Of a DNA stretch of 64,000 nucleotides, positions 46,295-58,859 are shown piece by piece. This DNA comes from Ophioderma brevispina (lineage: Eukaryota > Echinodermata > Ophiuroidea > Amphilepidida > Ophiodermatidae), in NCBI GenBank assembly GCA_023653785.1, contig JAMKCH010056953.1, positions 20,114 through 84,113 of the forward strand, given 5' to 3'. Position numbers and translations under genes: made by a program. Position 1 is the stretch's first letter, and the number at the start of each line of letters is the position of its first letter. Under the pieces are notes generated by a model. The model saw only the letters and a program-made list of their open reading frames with translations, did no database searches and had not been told where the DNA came from.

Positions 46295-48754
46295 GGTTGC
46301 AGTTCAAGATGATAGGCCTCACAGCGAAGACTTCAGCATGACAGCATGCAAAGTCACACTTAATAAATCAGGTATATTCCTTCTCAGTCTGAAGATACCT
46401 TGGTCCAGCAGTTTCAAGACGACAATGGTTAAAAAGTCCCTCGACGATGCGCACACTAATATTCCACCAGTATATCAGTCCAAGATAACCACCCCCGGGG
46501 GGATCAGTCTTCATTGACAAGGGGGGTAATCATCCGTGTCCAAGAATCACAAAAAAGGGTTAGTTTTTTCAGATCTGGCACGTTACATACGTAACGTGAA
46601 AAGGGTTAAAAATCACCAAAAAATCAAGGATAAAAAGGGTTAGATTTTCTAAATGAGACTTACGGCATTTCGGGTTCCATATTCATTTCAGCATAAAAAA
46701 AAATTTTTAAAAAGGGGTTTTCAGGAAGTCTGTTGTAATTGCCTTCAAAGCTTTTAAAAATACATCAAAATTTCCCCAACAACCATACACAGGAGTTTTA
46801 GTACCAGGCCTATTGGTTTGAGATCAAGAAGACTCCTTTGTGATTGCCTTGATTATGTCGCTATACAAAAATTGTTCTATATCAATTACCCATGAAACGG
46901 ACAATGTTTTTAGCAATTAAAACTTCACAATTCTTGAAACTGTCAGTCAATTCGAGGTTTATAATTTTCTTAAAATACTTTTGGGACATAATTGGGTGCA
47001 TAATTGCGCGGATTCAGGTATTTTCAAGGGAGAAAACAAAAAAAAAAAAAAAAATGCCATTATCGTGCGGCTGCAAATGCGGAAATAAGTGTCGAAAATA
47101 ACGTTCTCTACATGCGTTCGCATACTCCCGGATTCTATATAGACCCACATAAAATGTCTTGAAAACCCCAAGTTTTCCGCAACCCACCTCGTGCCGTCTT
47201 ACGAACTCTCCATGAACCTTTTAATTTTATGATTAGTTTCAAATAAAACCGTACATGCATGAATATATTTTACTGTTTACGCCGTCGATCATTGGCCTAT
47301 GCATTTTAAAGTTACCACTTACAAATATCAAATTGTTTTTATCAAATTTGCATGAGAAAATGTGTTTCGGAAAGCAAACATTGCTTAGTATGGGTTCCGC
47401 TCAGCATGGCGCATAATTCGTCGACTTTTATCGACTCAGTCAGCCGCCTTCGCCTGAGAATCTGTTGGATATGCCCCTGGTTCAAAATGCCATTTTCCGC
47501 TTTAAATACCTTTCCTCGGATATATCCTGGTTGAAAGATTAACTTTCGCGCCATATTTTTCTGAATTACACCAAGCTCAGACAATTCTCTCTGGGAATCT
47601 GGTGTGCAAAAAAGACACTGAAAGAATATGGTTTTGGGTTTTTATGTCATACAGGGTATAATTCATCAATTACTTGCTTAGGGTAGGGAGAAAGACAATA
47701 CTTGTTTAAGGTATGCAATTTCGCGGCTACTGATACGTGTTTAGGGGCCCAAATTCGCATCAAGTACTTGTTTGGTAGCCTAATTGTGGCTGGCGATACG
47801 TTTGTTGGGTGCTTTTTGTGATTGCTTGGACCGGATGATACCCCCTCGTCATTGAGAAGTGGCCCCCCCCCCCCCCCCCCCGGGTAACCACACAATTTCT
47901 ATCTGTCGCACAATTTGGAATCGCTATTTTTATCCGCAGCCCTTTGCTTTCAAAGACGACAGTAGAAAATTATAGCACCTTGCTCACATGGAATTGAAAA
48001 TAAATAATCCTGGCACTATGTATTGTACAAGTCTGCCAGTTATTGCGATCAAAACTAGGCTTAGCTTCTCTACTTGCTACTGCTGGCTGTCTGGCAAATC
48101 TAACGCTCTCCAAATCCTCCATTATTATATTGATTTCAGAAAGTTCCTCAAGTCTTAAAATAAAATTTACCACAGCATCATGGATAAACAATAACCTTTT
48201 TGGCACTAGCTGACCATGGATTTCACATAAATTACATCATCTGCATTCATCACTTCACATATTTTTTTTTTTTTTTTTTTTATAACATCATGGGGGAATC
48301 CTCCAAATTTTGCATATGTTTCTGATCTCAAAGGCATCACAAGTTGACTTAGACAAAAAAAAAAAAAAAAAAGGTTTCTAAGTTTACAACTCTTTCCCCT
48401 ATTGTGCATCTATCTAGTTGTAAATCAGAGGTGTGAGCGCAATTAGTCACTTGGAGCTCCCTGCTTTTCTCTTGTTATCAATAAAGCACTTTAAACGTGA
48501 GAAATCTTTTCTCAATAAAATTGAAATCAAATTAATATTTTTTAATCCAAATGGGTCTATATTACTTGTTATCCAGTGACAGCCATTCACAAATCTTGCA
48601 AAAGCCATATTTACCATTATTTGTCAATCCATGTATGATATTTTTTATTTTGTTGTCGTCTATGATGTAACTCAGACTATGGTTCGGGCAGACCATTTCC
48701 CCGTAACGCGTTTATACGGCTTTATTGACATCATATAGATTTACAACTTGCAGG
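46295..48754. other. Intergenic DNA with long homopolymers
   Basis: No gene seen. Runs of 19 C (47863-47881), about 20 T (48262-48281) and about 18 A (48355-48372). Confidence 0.3.
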
Positions 48755-48982
48755 CAGTGGCAGTGTCCGAGGGGGGGATTAATGGGGGTAATTTTCCTCT
48801 AAATTCCCCTCCCCCCTTCCCCCCCCCCCCCCCTCGAAAAATGGACATTTTTTTTGGGGGGGGGCAAAAATGCGATTGGACCCTCAGATCACCAACACTG
48901 GCACATTGTTTGTCCCAGACTGTTTCCCCTCCCAAAAATATTTAATCCTCCCCAAAAAAAAAGTAGTCTGCCGCCGCCACTG
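48755..48982. mobile_element. hAT-like MITE, diverged copy
   Basis: Begins CAGTGGCAGTGTCCGAGG and ends CCGCCGCCACTG, the same termini as 29234-29440. Flanking octamers (CTTGCAGG and TTTGCTTG) are only partly alike, so the target duplication has decayed or the edges are shifted. Contains a C run at about 48819-48833. Confidence 0.6.
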
Positions 48983-49941
48983 TTTGCTTGCTTGAGTCTA
49001 CGAAAATGCAGAAGTCATGGATCAAATCCATGGGTTTTCCTACTGTCACCCATAGGGTAACTTAAAGTGACAGGAAGAGATTTTTTTTTTAGGATATGAA
49101 TTTCTCTCAAATTTCACTGGATCGGTTGTAGACCACCTACCAAGAACGTTAGGAAGGTTTATTGGACAAACAGTGCCACAGAAAAACCGCAAACCTTGTT
49201 TTGAACTTGCCTGCTATCGTAATCGTTCCCCACAGAAAACCATGCTTTGACTTTCTGTCGTGCACGGCAGAAACTACTAAATCATCTAATTACATAAAGA
49301 CGGCGTATTCGGCTTATTCACTTAAGGTGTGATCTAATACATTGGTAAGCATTCCAAATGTGTAAAAAACCTAGGTTCGAGAAAAATTGGGGGCGCTTCT
49401 TTCTGGAAATCTCCTCATGTCTCTTTAAGTTTGCAGTACCCCCCAACTTTCATGAGTAGAAAATTTAGGTAATGGCTTCTACAGGGATAGTACTATTGCA
49501 TGGAGTGCCAAAAGTTGTCTTTCTATTTTGGAGGGAGGTTGATACTGTCATTGTCCCAACAAAATGGAATTCCCTCTTTCTGCCCTTGTAGGTAGATCTT
49601 CTATATAGTTCTACCAGGATCAGATTTCCTTAGAATCCCTATGCGATGGCGGTTTAGCTGTACTGACAACCAGGTCCTGAGACAGGTAGTACAGGTTACC
49701 AGGATACCAGTAGCAGGCCCTCAAAGAAAACCCAACTTGACAGTAGACACTTGACAATTTTATTTGAGTGTCTTTTTTCTTTACAAATTCTTCCAACACC
49801 CCTCAAATTGTCTGTCCAAGCCGATTTTGTCCCAAAAATGCCAAATAAAAAAATTAACCCCCCAACTAATCCCCCCCCCCCCCCCCCTTGAGCACTGAGG
49901 AATTTCTAACGCTAATATTTCTGTCTTTTGTTCATTCATAG

Positions 49942-49964
49942 GGTTCAGAAGAGCCGACAGATTG
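49942..49964 (+). CDS. NECAB microexon (start of EF-hand loop)
   Basis: A 23-bp segment between ttcattcatag and gtaaga, reading FRRAD and then ending at the ADK-x-D position of NECAB EF-hand 1 (human RRADKND). One base appears missing after GACA; with 24 bp the phase fits the next exon, which starts with two bases of an Asp codon. The identification depends on this join and on both splice sites being good. NECAB proteins are cytoplasmic calcium-binding proteins of neurons. The upstream N-terminal exon was not found. Confidence 0.55.
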
Positions 49965-50029
49965 GTAAGATCAGCCTAATCCCTTGTGTGTTTTGTGGGA
50001 GGGGTCCAGTTATGGCATGTGTCTGTGCC

Positions 50030-50322
50030 CATCCTTCATTTGTTTGATTAATCAAACGGTCCATGCCAAATGTCAAGGTCATGATTGAGGTCAAGTTGTA
50101 AGAGATGAAAATGTAAAATCTCCTCCCATTTGAAAATTGGAAGTTCAAACTTGAGTCAAAGGGGCACCATGGGGGATCCCTCAGTTGTTGATGAGGTCAA
50201 AGTCATGTTGCCAAGGTCCAGGGTCATGCAAGGTCAAAGTGTAAGATGGCTGAGTGCCCCACAGCTTATATTCTTGATATAGCGAGCATAATTAAAATGC
50301 CGAGATGCGTTAATTCTAGTTT
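50030..50322 (+). mobile_element. AGGTCA-family element in NECAB intron
   Basis: Contains CAAGTTGTAAGAGATGAAAA, GATCCCTCAGTTGTTGATGA, AGGTCA-type motifs and the family end CCCACAGCTTATATTCT..GCGAGCATAA..AATTCTAG|TT. It lies between the microexon and the next NECAB exon. Confidence 0.6.
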
Positions 50323-50559
50323 TTAATGTGAAGGAGCCTTGGCCATTAATAAGCTCCATCTATCGGCCTCAATGGAGAACAGTCCTAATTTTTTTTGTAA
50401 AATTAAGCTTGTCAGCTATATGAAACTTAGGATAATTTACGCTTCAACAAAGTAAAATGGTGACAGTGTTCCCCCCCCGCCCCTGCTGAATCTGTTTTGT
50501 AAGATCTCAGTTTCTCCCGAATGGTTTTCTTGTTTGTCATGTTTTCCATTTCTTGGCAG

Positions 50560-50690
50560 ATGATCACTTCTTCATGGAGGAATTCAGAGCCTTCTTTGCC
50601 GCCGGCGTCCTGGATAATAAAGAACTGGATGAACTCTTTCAGGAGATTGACCACACAACACTAACAACATTGACACTGGAGAACTGTGCA
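50560..50690 (+). CDS. NECAB-family EF-hand exon
   Basis: Follows ttcttggcag and ends before gtaagt. The translation DDHFFMEEFRAFFAAGVLDN then KELDELFQEIDHTTLTTL aligns along its length with the first EF-hand and following helix of NECAB1/2 (human DDGKLSFEEFKAYFADGVL..LHELFHTIDTHNT). The loop glycine and some calcium-ligand positions differ (DDHFF in place of DDGKL), so binding strength here is uncertain. The exon enters in phase 1. It leaves in phase 0 as written, while the next exon needs phase 1; a lost G at the gcag|gtaagt junction would explain this. Confidence 0.85.
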
Positions 50691-50793
50691 GTAAGTTGAG
50701 TTGTAGTTGTCATTTTCCGCAAAGTAGTGCTCTGATACTTTAGTTATGTGTACTTTGTAGGAAGCAATGATTTGAAAGCATCACATAAACTTT

Positions 50794-51134
50794 TTAAAGT
50801 CCTGGCCCATCGCTAATAGCCGCGCCCCAGAAGCCCCAGATTTTACTGGAAGTGGTCAACATTTTTTGGTATCAGAGAAAGCTACCTATTTTTCTCATTT
50901 ACCCGTGAAATCTTCGAGCCAAAGGATTTTGGTTTGGAAGTTTATGAGCGAAATGTTCCACATTTTGGTCGACCAATATAATTTTACACATCCTTTGCTA
51001 TACACAATCACGTTTTTAGCTCTCGCAGCAAAAAGGGTTGAAATATCCGGCGAACTTTACAATGGGCTTTTGGAGTGAGGACAATCTCTCAAGATGAAGC
51101 TTCATATCTCCTTATCGGGCCATCCGCCTTGTAA
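50794..51134 (+). mobile_element. TTAA-flanked MITE family A in NECAB intron
   Basis: TTAA then AGTCCTGGCCCATCGCTAAT at the left; TTATCGGGCCATCCGCCTTG at the right. The interior runs parallel to 16102-16456 (AAGCCCCAGATTTTACTGGA, CACATTTTGGTCGACCAATA). The right TTAA has changed to GTAA. Confidence 0.8.
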
Positions 51135-51928
51135 ATCCATGCAACATTTCTGTGAAATTAGACGTCGCTATTATTTTGACCTTCAAGCATGGTATGGAAT
51201 TATGTCACTAGTATGACTTGCTACTATATGATATTATTCTCAAATAGATTTGAAAAGTCTTTTAATCCAGTTAATAAATCATTCTTGTGATCCAAATTGA
51301 CATAAAAGTCCAGATTTTGTGTAATGCTAATCCCATGTAAGGCCGACTCAGAGATTTCGAATATAATTATTTTGAGTAGAAATTAAAATAGCTATCTATA
51401 ACTAAAGATAGTCAACTAAAATTGTTCAATTCCAAAGTTATCGGATTTTCCGTTTTCTTGCATGACGTTTTATCACAGTATAACAGTGCCATATGAAACC
51501 GTGTATAACCACCATTCCGTGATTCGGAATTTTATAACAAAGTTGTGATTTTCTATCATGAAAGGACTTCGAATGAGCTTAGTTATTTCACACAATTATG
51601 AGTCTATGGATAAGCATTATGTACATGCAAAAAACACGATTTGTTTGAAAATGAGTGCGCCTCATCGAAAATCTCTGAGTCAGCCTTTAAAAACATGCAA
51701 TGCAAGTTTTGATACCAACTGTCTGGAATGTACGTAAGGTATCATTCAGAATAATCCTTTGAATTATCGTGGAATTACGACCCTTTGGACTACAATTTGG
51801 GTATGACAACCTCTTTTGGCATCTCAACTTGGCTTGAAGGACCGACCTGATGTTGCTTTATAGTTTTCTCTTTTCTCATTTCATAATCTTGCAGGATGAG
51901 AATAATTTAAGATCTTTTTTTTTTCCAG

Positions 51929-52026
51929 CTTACTTTGCAGAACATCTGGGACCCTATAGGGAAATCTTTGCAGCCATGGAAGACCTCAATGCGTCTGTAT
52001 CAGCAGCTCTAGTCAACACTGCACAG
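51929..52026 (+). CDS. NECAB-family exon: end of EF-hand pair and helix
   Basis: A long T tract and ccag precede the exon, which ends gcacag|gtatat. It encodes YFAEHLGPYREIFAAMEDLN then ASVSAALVNTAQ, matching human NECAB1 YFSQHLGEYENVLAALEDLN with LSILKAMGKT. Open and in one frame. The segment leads from the EF-hands to the NECAB coiled-coil region. Confidence 0.88.
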
Positions 52027-52405
52027 GTATATTAACCCTTTAGCTGAAACTGTGCTAGGCAATTTCCCGACCTCGCACACCAAGAATTTTAGTGGTAAAG
52101 ATTGGTAGGTTGTGACATGCAGCCAATACTTTTTGTGGGTATAGACCAGCCGATATCGGGTATAGGTTGTTAATTGAAAAACACCGAGAGGTGAGCATTA
52201 TGTCTCTCAATCAGGCAGGTTCAGCCAGAATTGCCTATGTCTCACTAGCTTTAGCAATGGTTCAGCTTCACTTCGCTAAAACAATGAAACTGCTGAAGCG
52301 TATCTGGGCTACTTCTAGCTCAGGTTCCCATGCAGGTATAGAGTTAAATGGTAAATGGTATACAGGTATGACTCCGGTATGACTCTCTACACCTGAGACC
52401 AACAG

Positions 52406-52858
52406 CATAACCCTAACAAGGCTCTAGGCCGCAATGTAATATTGTGGTATATTGTGGTATATGATAGTTAGAATCTAAAATATTTTGTGGTAGTTTGTGG
52501 TATGTGATCTTATCATGGACATATAAAGTGTGGTACCTCCACGTACATCCCGCACCCACCCCACGCCATGTAAGCCTATAACTCCAAGGTTCCCCTGTGC
52601 CTGCATTTCCTCTCGGCGGCCCCGTCAATTGTGGCCTATGGTGCAGCTTGTTGTTGTTTATTACTGTGGTATTTTTGTGGTATATGATGAGTTATTCTAA
52701 TTTAGTATTTATCTACTACTAAGCATATACCACAATAGACCACAATCAAATTTTGTGGTAGTTTGTGGTCTATGGAAGTGCAAGTATGATGAAAGTTATG
52801 GTATATTGTGATCTGTGGTAAGTCCTCACAATATACAGCCTGCAGTGTTAGGGTTAAT
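52406..52858. mobile_element. Inverted-repeat element with TTGTGGTATAT repeats
   Basis: Left end ATAACCCTAACA, right end TGTTAGGGTTAA. Next to each end, and repeatedly inside, occur ATTGTGGTATATTGTGGTAT on one strand and its complement on the other. Non-coding, about 450 bp, within a NECAB intron. Confidence 0.65.
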
Positions 52859-53729
52859 TCAGCTCTCTTCAAAGAATGAGATGCTTACATGTCTGCATCC
52901 CTTTTGAATGGAGGCGCATGTCGAGGGCGAAGCCCTTGACTGAGCGGAGATAGGCATCTTCGCGCAAATAGGGTTAGTTCTGTGCAAGCATAATGTGTCA
53001 ATCAAGTATTATGTGGTCATCATATGGGGAAATTGTTCCTACTAATTGATTGTTCATATTATCTGTCAACTTATATATTATCTTAAAACTAAACCACCAC
53101 CCCATCAGGTTTCTAAAGAAATCTGATCAGGAGAGGGTGCTGCATGGTTACCCTGGTAGAACTAAAACAAGATCTACCTACAATGGCATCGCCCCTGGAG
53201 AGCTAATGGTGGCCATGGTGGCTTATGGTGGCCATCCAGTACATTGACTTCAGGAGGGCATCCGGTCAATTATCTTTGCTCCAATAAATCCTCACACAGC
53301 AGTATTTGCTGTGTATATGAGGTGAATCCGACCACCCCCGTTAGTGGAGACAAAACACGATTTACTACTAACTTAACCCTTGCTTTAACCACAATACGAA
53401 TGTCCAACAATAACATAAAACAATGCCACCAAACAGTAGTATCACATTGTTTGACCTCAATGCATTTGTGCGGCGCCTTACTTACCCAATCAATTCCCAG
53501 AAAGTTATGGAAGATTTAACCCGGAAAATAAGAAAAACAAAATGCACAAATAAATGCAGAAGGCGATGCGCAAGAGACTCCCCATGAGAGGGCACTATAC
53601 AACATCCTATACAGGGACTGTAGCAATAAAAATAAAACGCAATGCCTTGATGAAAGGCTATTTTGAATGACACATTAACAAAATGAGGAACATTAATCTT
53701 TTGGGGCATATTTGTGTTTTAATTATCAG

Positions 53730-53865
53730 GACTACCCTAACAATTCATGTCCAGGAGAAGTTCACCGTACGATTCCTTCTGAAGGAATTTCTCACCATCT
53801 GGGTTCATTCTGCAGTCCTGTGGATGCTGCATCTGATCACCTGGAGCAGATGCCCTCAAGGAGAG
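53730..53865 (+). CDS. NECAB-family exon: coiled-coil (NHR) region
   Basis: Starts after attatcag and ends gag|gtaggg. In phase 0 it begins DYPNNS (human KDYQEAS), then after a one-base shift QEKFTVRFLLKEF (human LEQFVTRFLLKET). After a second shift comes HHLGS..VDAASDHLEQ (human LQSLQNSLECAMETTEEQ). The exon thus holds the conserved NECAB homology region but two single-base frame breaks. Because the splice sites are sound and neighbouring exons are intact, sequence error is more likely than gene loss. Later NECAB exons, including the C-terminal monooxygenase-like domain, were not found before the window ends. Confidence 0.8.
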
Positions 53866-54335
53866 GTAGGGATGAGCAAACCTAAACCTACAAATTTGAA
53901 AATGTGTGTACCATGCTGGACCCTTGTGTTGGACAGACTGGGGCTTTCTACGTGATTCACATGATCTACATAGTGCCCCTGACTTGTGTATATTTAATTT
54001 CATTGTAATGTTTGATGTATTGAAAACTTCCATAGCAGTTTTATGTTTGTTATTTTGCAAGAATAAGAGAAAATCTATCAACTTTTTCAGATATTGTACA
54101 TATTTTCTTTTAAAGTTGAGCCTAAATAGTGCTAAAATATTTTTAAATAAGTATCCCATAATGCATTGGTTTTTGCAGGACGGCCCTTTCAAAGCAAAAG
54201 CCTATCTTGAGTTAGGCCCTTTCCCTTTTGCCATGAAAGGGCCAAATGCTTCTCCACCTTTTTGACCCCTCACTGCCTTTTGACCCTCAATCACCACTTT
54301 TTGGCCCTTCACCACCTTCTCGTGTTCCGTATAGA

Positions 54336-54497
54336 AAGTGCATTTGGCTTATGATATTCAACTAAACGAAATGAAACCCATTGCTTTACATGCAGTTTTT
54401 TCCGTCATGCATCAATGCAACGGAATAAAGTGTGTGTAAAGTCAATGGCCATTTCGTTTTGTTTCATTGAATATCATAAGCCAGTGCATTTTACTGG
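54336..54497. repeat. Long hairpin, about 60-bp arms
   Basis: GTGCATTTGGCTTATGATAT..AACGAAATGAAACCC..ATTGCTTTACA on the left pairs with TGTAAAGTCAATGGCC..CATTTCGTTTTGTTTCATTG..ATATCATAAGCCAGTGCATT on the right. Single locus in this window. Confidence 0.75.
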
Positions 54498-54990
54498 TTA
54501 ATGCTCGCAGTATACCATTTCACCTCTTGTACTATTCCCCAACAAAACATTGTGTTGCTTGTCTGGACAAAAATATGAAGTGATGTCCTTGTGCAGCCGT
54601 TTACATATCACGCAAGGTGACTTTATGCACTCATGTTAACAACAACGCTTTGCCGCGATGCACATGTCTAAACCACTTGACCACAGAGGGCGCAGTATTA
54701 CGCCCTGCTGAACTTAACTGCCGTTTTTACGCCCTAAAGACTTTGATGGAAATATGGCAGGCTAAGATTAACTGACCCTTGACCGGCCCCATTGTGGTAC
54801 TTATAACCCTGGGTGTAACCCTGCCTTAACAGGTCATGACCCCGTAAGTGAAATTTTTTGACCATGTGACAGAAAGTAGTGCTTTAAAAAATGGTGACTC
54901 AAAATAGCTGCACAGCCACTCTATATAGGAACAATTACCAACCGCAGTCAATTGATTACACGCCACAGGAAGCATGACATCACCGGGACA

Positions 54991-55152
54991 AGGGGTGTTC
55001 CATAATGGTGACACGTTCTTCTGACACCCTTATGAATTCGAGAAACCTTAACGGAAAAAAACCAAACCGTTTGTTTATTCCGTAAGGTTCCGAATTCATA
55101 AGGGGTCAGAAAAAATGGGTCAGGAAGAAGTGTGTCACCTTAGGGAAACGCC
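54991..55152. mobile_element. Foldback element with GAATTC core
   Basis: Left arm GGGGTGTTCCATAATGGTGA..CTTATGAATTCG..AACCTTAACGGAA, right arm its complement, TTCCGTAAGGTTCCGAATTC..GTGTCACC..GGGAAACGCCC. Related to 28812-28945; the phrase GTTCCATAAGGTGACA at about 55945 is a further fragment. Confidence 0.75.
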
Positions 55153-58100
55153 CACAACTCACCCCCCATGGCTTTATGGAATCATTCTCAACACAATTTG
55201 AACGTTTTCCTGTAGATGATTGCAAGGCTTTTGTTTGAGACACTTCATTCAATTACCTGCGTTGTCAATATAACTGCCCTTGGTATTATTATTATGTCTC
55301 GTTTGGAGATTGAATTCAGATTCTGCGACCACATCCTTCAACATGCATTTTTTTTTTCCATTGAGGCTGCCGAATTCATAGGGTGATGGCCAATAACTAA
55401 TTCTTTCCATTGTGTTCCCTTTACAATTGTGATGTGGGTGTCACTAAATTGACCTTGTATATTTGTCTTATTTGTCCCTTTTTCCCGTTGGCACATAAAA
55501 TCAAAAACATGCTTTTAAACCATACCACGTTTTACACTGCCTACATATTGTAGTGATGGGTAAGCTACTTGTCTTGTCGAAGTATTGAAGTGCCAACGCG
55601 CGCGTAACCCAGTGCTGCTTTCAGTTGCAGCACGATAGTGCTTTACCTGAAAGTCAGTGTGCAATGTATACGCCCGCATCGCTACTTTGTACTTGAGTGG
55701 ATAGAGTATATAATTGTTGTTGTTTTGTAGTCAATTTGTTGTGAGGACATGATGGTGTTGTTATTAATCATGGTCGTAATCGCTTTGATATTTTTGTGTC
55801 CAAAATACACGGCTATGATGTGTGTGTGTATGTGCCGGTGTGTAGATCCTGAGGGGTTGTCTTGGTGCTTGCCTGGTGGAAGGCTGGGCGTATTTTCAAA
55901 ATGGTCCAAGGATTCTTAATTGGTGCAGTATGTTATGGCTTGGTTGTTCCATAAGGTGACAACTTTTGTGACACTTTTTTCAAACACCTTTTTTTCCTAA
56001 CTCTTTCACTAGGAGAGCCTATGTTCCAGAAAATGCCATTTTTGTCCAGAAATGTCTTGGGTTTTGTCATTGGTTGTCTGTCTAGGTTGTCCAGATCTGT
56101 CCGACCTGTCTGGGTTGAAAAAAAATGCACTCACAATCCACACAAAATTGTTCAAGGAAAGTCTAGGTTTGTCCACAAATTGTCCACGTTTGTGCCAGAA
56201 AGTCTTGATCGGATAAGTCTTCCACCACCCCGACAGGACTGGCAAAGAGCACTCTTACAACCATTGTTTATCTGGCTAACCACCTAGGGAGTTGAGAGAT
56301 AAGAACTTAATTGGACATGGTCACAGCAATGCCACAAACCTCACGTAAGTTTTGGACAGTTGTGATCCATACATATCTTTTTATCATAGATTGCATACAC
56401 TTTTTTGCCCAACTTCATATCTGTGCAAGTGTGTGTCAAATGTAACTGCTATTCTATTGATTAATGGTTTAACATCACTTGATCTACATTAATTGTTAAA
56501 ACTGTTACAAGCATGCATACAAGCAAACAATTTTTTTTTATTGGCACCCACATACAACTTTGTGTTCAATTGCAAAGAGAAATGCACTGTAGCTGTGTCA
56601 TTTTTTTATTCAAACTAATTCACATGCACCAGGAGATGAATTCTGAATTGGGGGACGTTTGTGTTAATTAGGTTAAGGGTAGCTATTTCATACTAAGCTA
56701 TAATAGGTCATTGTTTCAGTCAGATCCTTGTAATGTGTGCTATTTTACAAAGATCTATTCAACATAAAGAAGGGTCTTGTGAAACAATTGGGGGAATCAC
56801 TATTTTTAAGGTGACATGTATGTACACCTATTCCCCCCCATTTCGCATTGTTGTGATACCAAAACCACATTATTTTTTCTGATTAGTACCACGTCGCCCA
56901 CTCTGACTGTCTCCCAATACACTGGTTTGTTGGAATGTGACAAGATATTTAAATTACCATTTACTATGCTACACAATCGACACCTTCAACATACAAAAAG
57001 TGTTGTTGAAATTGGTTGCATACTACAAACCTTTCAAGATCATGTTATTAAATTATTAAAGTATGATTTAGAAGGAGTAGAGTACTGAATTAGGTTTTGT
57101 GTGTCAGGTGGTGCATGTAAGTACACATTTTAGTTTTTGGGGAATCATGGAATTTTGATTTCTTGGATCGGGGAGACTTATAGAAATCGGGAGATTTTTA
57201 AAAAAATAGCAAAAGCGTTGGCACAGTTTGTAACAGCTAGGTCCTCAAGAGGGATACAGGATAGATTTGCGTCCTCAAGATCAATTGAAAGCTCCCCCAT
57301 GGCCCCATTAAAGAACGCCAGTAGGAACTTAGTCCATTGGATTTTTAAAATAAAAAGGACATCAAAAGGTTCAAGTAAACGTCACTTTAAGGCTCATAAC
57401 CTACTACCTATGAACTGCATAGGTGAGATAGAGCTCTTCAAAATACAGCTTCCTGACAAAAAATGGGACAGGGCTCTGCCTCTAATAGGACCCATTTAAG
57501 GAACTGTCAGTGCTAACAAAGTCCACAACCAGGCCATAATTGAAATAATATAAACATAACACTTACCCATGAAGGGCCAAATACTAAACAAGCAGTGAAG
57601 AGCAATTACTAAAAATAGGCAAAACAGCAACAAGGATCATTCATCTGTAGGCCTATCCCCTTTGCACACTGCACTCTATTTGTGAAACACTGATAGATAA
57701 CGGCATTAGCAGTTAGTTAAATGGTTAAATATCAAAATTTGACATTGCTGGAGTCTTTCCCTGGAACTAAGTCGTAAATCTACGTGCATACTATGTCATG
57801 CTGGTGGACCAATTGCCAAAGCACTGTTGAACTGGCATCCAAAGGTTCTGTTGTGTAGGGACCTACGCAGGAGTTAGATACCGTAGGGTTACGCACGGTG
57901 TGAACGAACGCCCCAGGTTCGTGGAGGAAAAACAAGTCGGAAACCATTTGAAGACTTGTGATAGACGGATTGTTAATCTTTGGTCTTTAATTCACTTTGC
58001 AAAGATCTAATGGTTAGCAAAAAACTGTTCTTCAGTGACCAAAATAATGTTGAATGGCACAACCAAATCTTATTTACAATGTTGAAACTTCATTATAGTA

Positions 58101-58740
58101 CTGCCAATAACCAGTTCCTTGTTTGTAAGCAAAAAATTGGAGCGAGAAGAAACCATTTTTGATTTTCTGAATTGCTACCCAATCCAATTTGAGGTTCGTT
58201 TGTTAAAAGACAAAGGCTATTACCAGAAAACAAAAATGTGCTCAAACTTTTAAAACAAAGTCAAAGCAAATCTGTGATGATTAACCCAAAATACATCACT
58301 CTAAACTATGCCTTTTTCTTAATATTTCACAATTTTTACACTAGTGATGCATCACTTATAAAAATTTAATAAGGTATATATTCCATGTTCTAGTCAAGAC
58401 AAAAGAGTCTGGATCTACTAGCCTTGTTGGCCTTTCACGATCAATAGGTACAAATATGGGTCCTCTTGGAGGCACATCCCTCGAAACCGTTCGTCAGTAG
58501 GTAACCCACCCTGATATTCTTGAAGTAACAAAGAAAAGTCACTGAACGCCCACTGATCATAACAAAACAAACTAGGTACTGCTAAGGAATCGCATTCCCC
58601 TCCCGAATGTCCGAATTTTTTAAGTCACGAGATTGCAAATCCACTACCTAAACATTAATAACAATGACGGGAGTACTTTCGATTTTCAATAGGAAATTGA
58701 ATGAGTGATCGGGCGAGACCTCTTTGAGGCGGCGAGTGCA
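55153..58740. other. Intronic or intergenic DNA
   Basis: No exon identified on either strand. The 120-residue plus-strand frame at 57137-57499 has no recognised motif and no clear splice context. Short GTCC/TTGTCC-rich stretches occur at 56040-56200. Confidence 0.3.
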
Positions 58741-58785
58741 GACATGGCGGCGACATGCCGTGGAAGTGCATGACGTCATGAACCT
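58735..58785. promoter_or_regulatory. YY1-like and CRE motifs
   Basis: GACATGGCGGCGACATG resembles the YY1 element (ATGGCGGC), followed 20 bp later by a perfect TGACGTCA at 58771-58778. This is a locally GC-rich patch in AT-rich DNA. No adjoining open reading frame clearly begins here. Confidence 0.3.
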
Positions 58786-58859
58786 GCTATAGTTATAATG
58801 GACCAATGGTCCGTATTTTCTGTATTTTGGTAGTTTTGCCGTTTATGTCTTTTTTAAAA

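Noticed and set aside
53737..54192. 151-codon minus-strand frame
   Set aside because: Its first third is the antisense of the NECAB exon at 53730-53865 and the remainder has no motif.
57137..57499. 120-codon plus-strand frame
   Set aside because: No recognised motif, no convincing splice sites; kept only as an unresolved interval.
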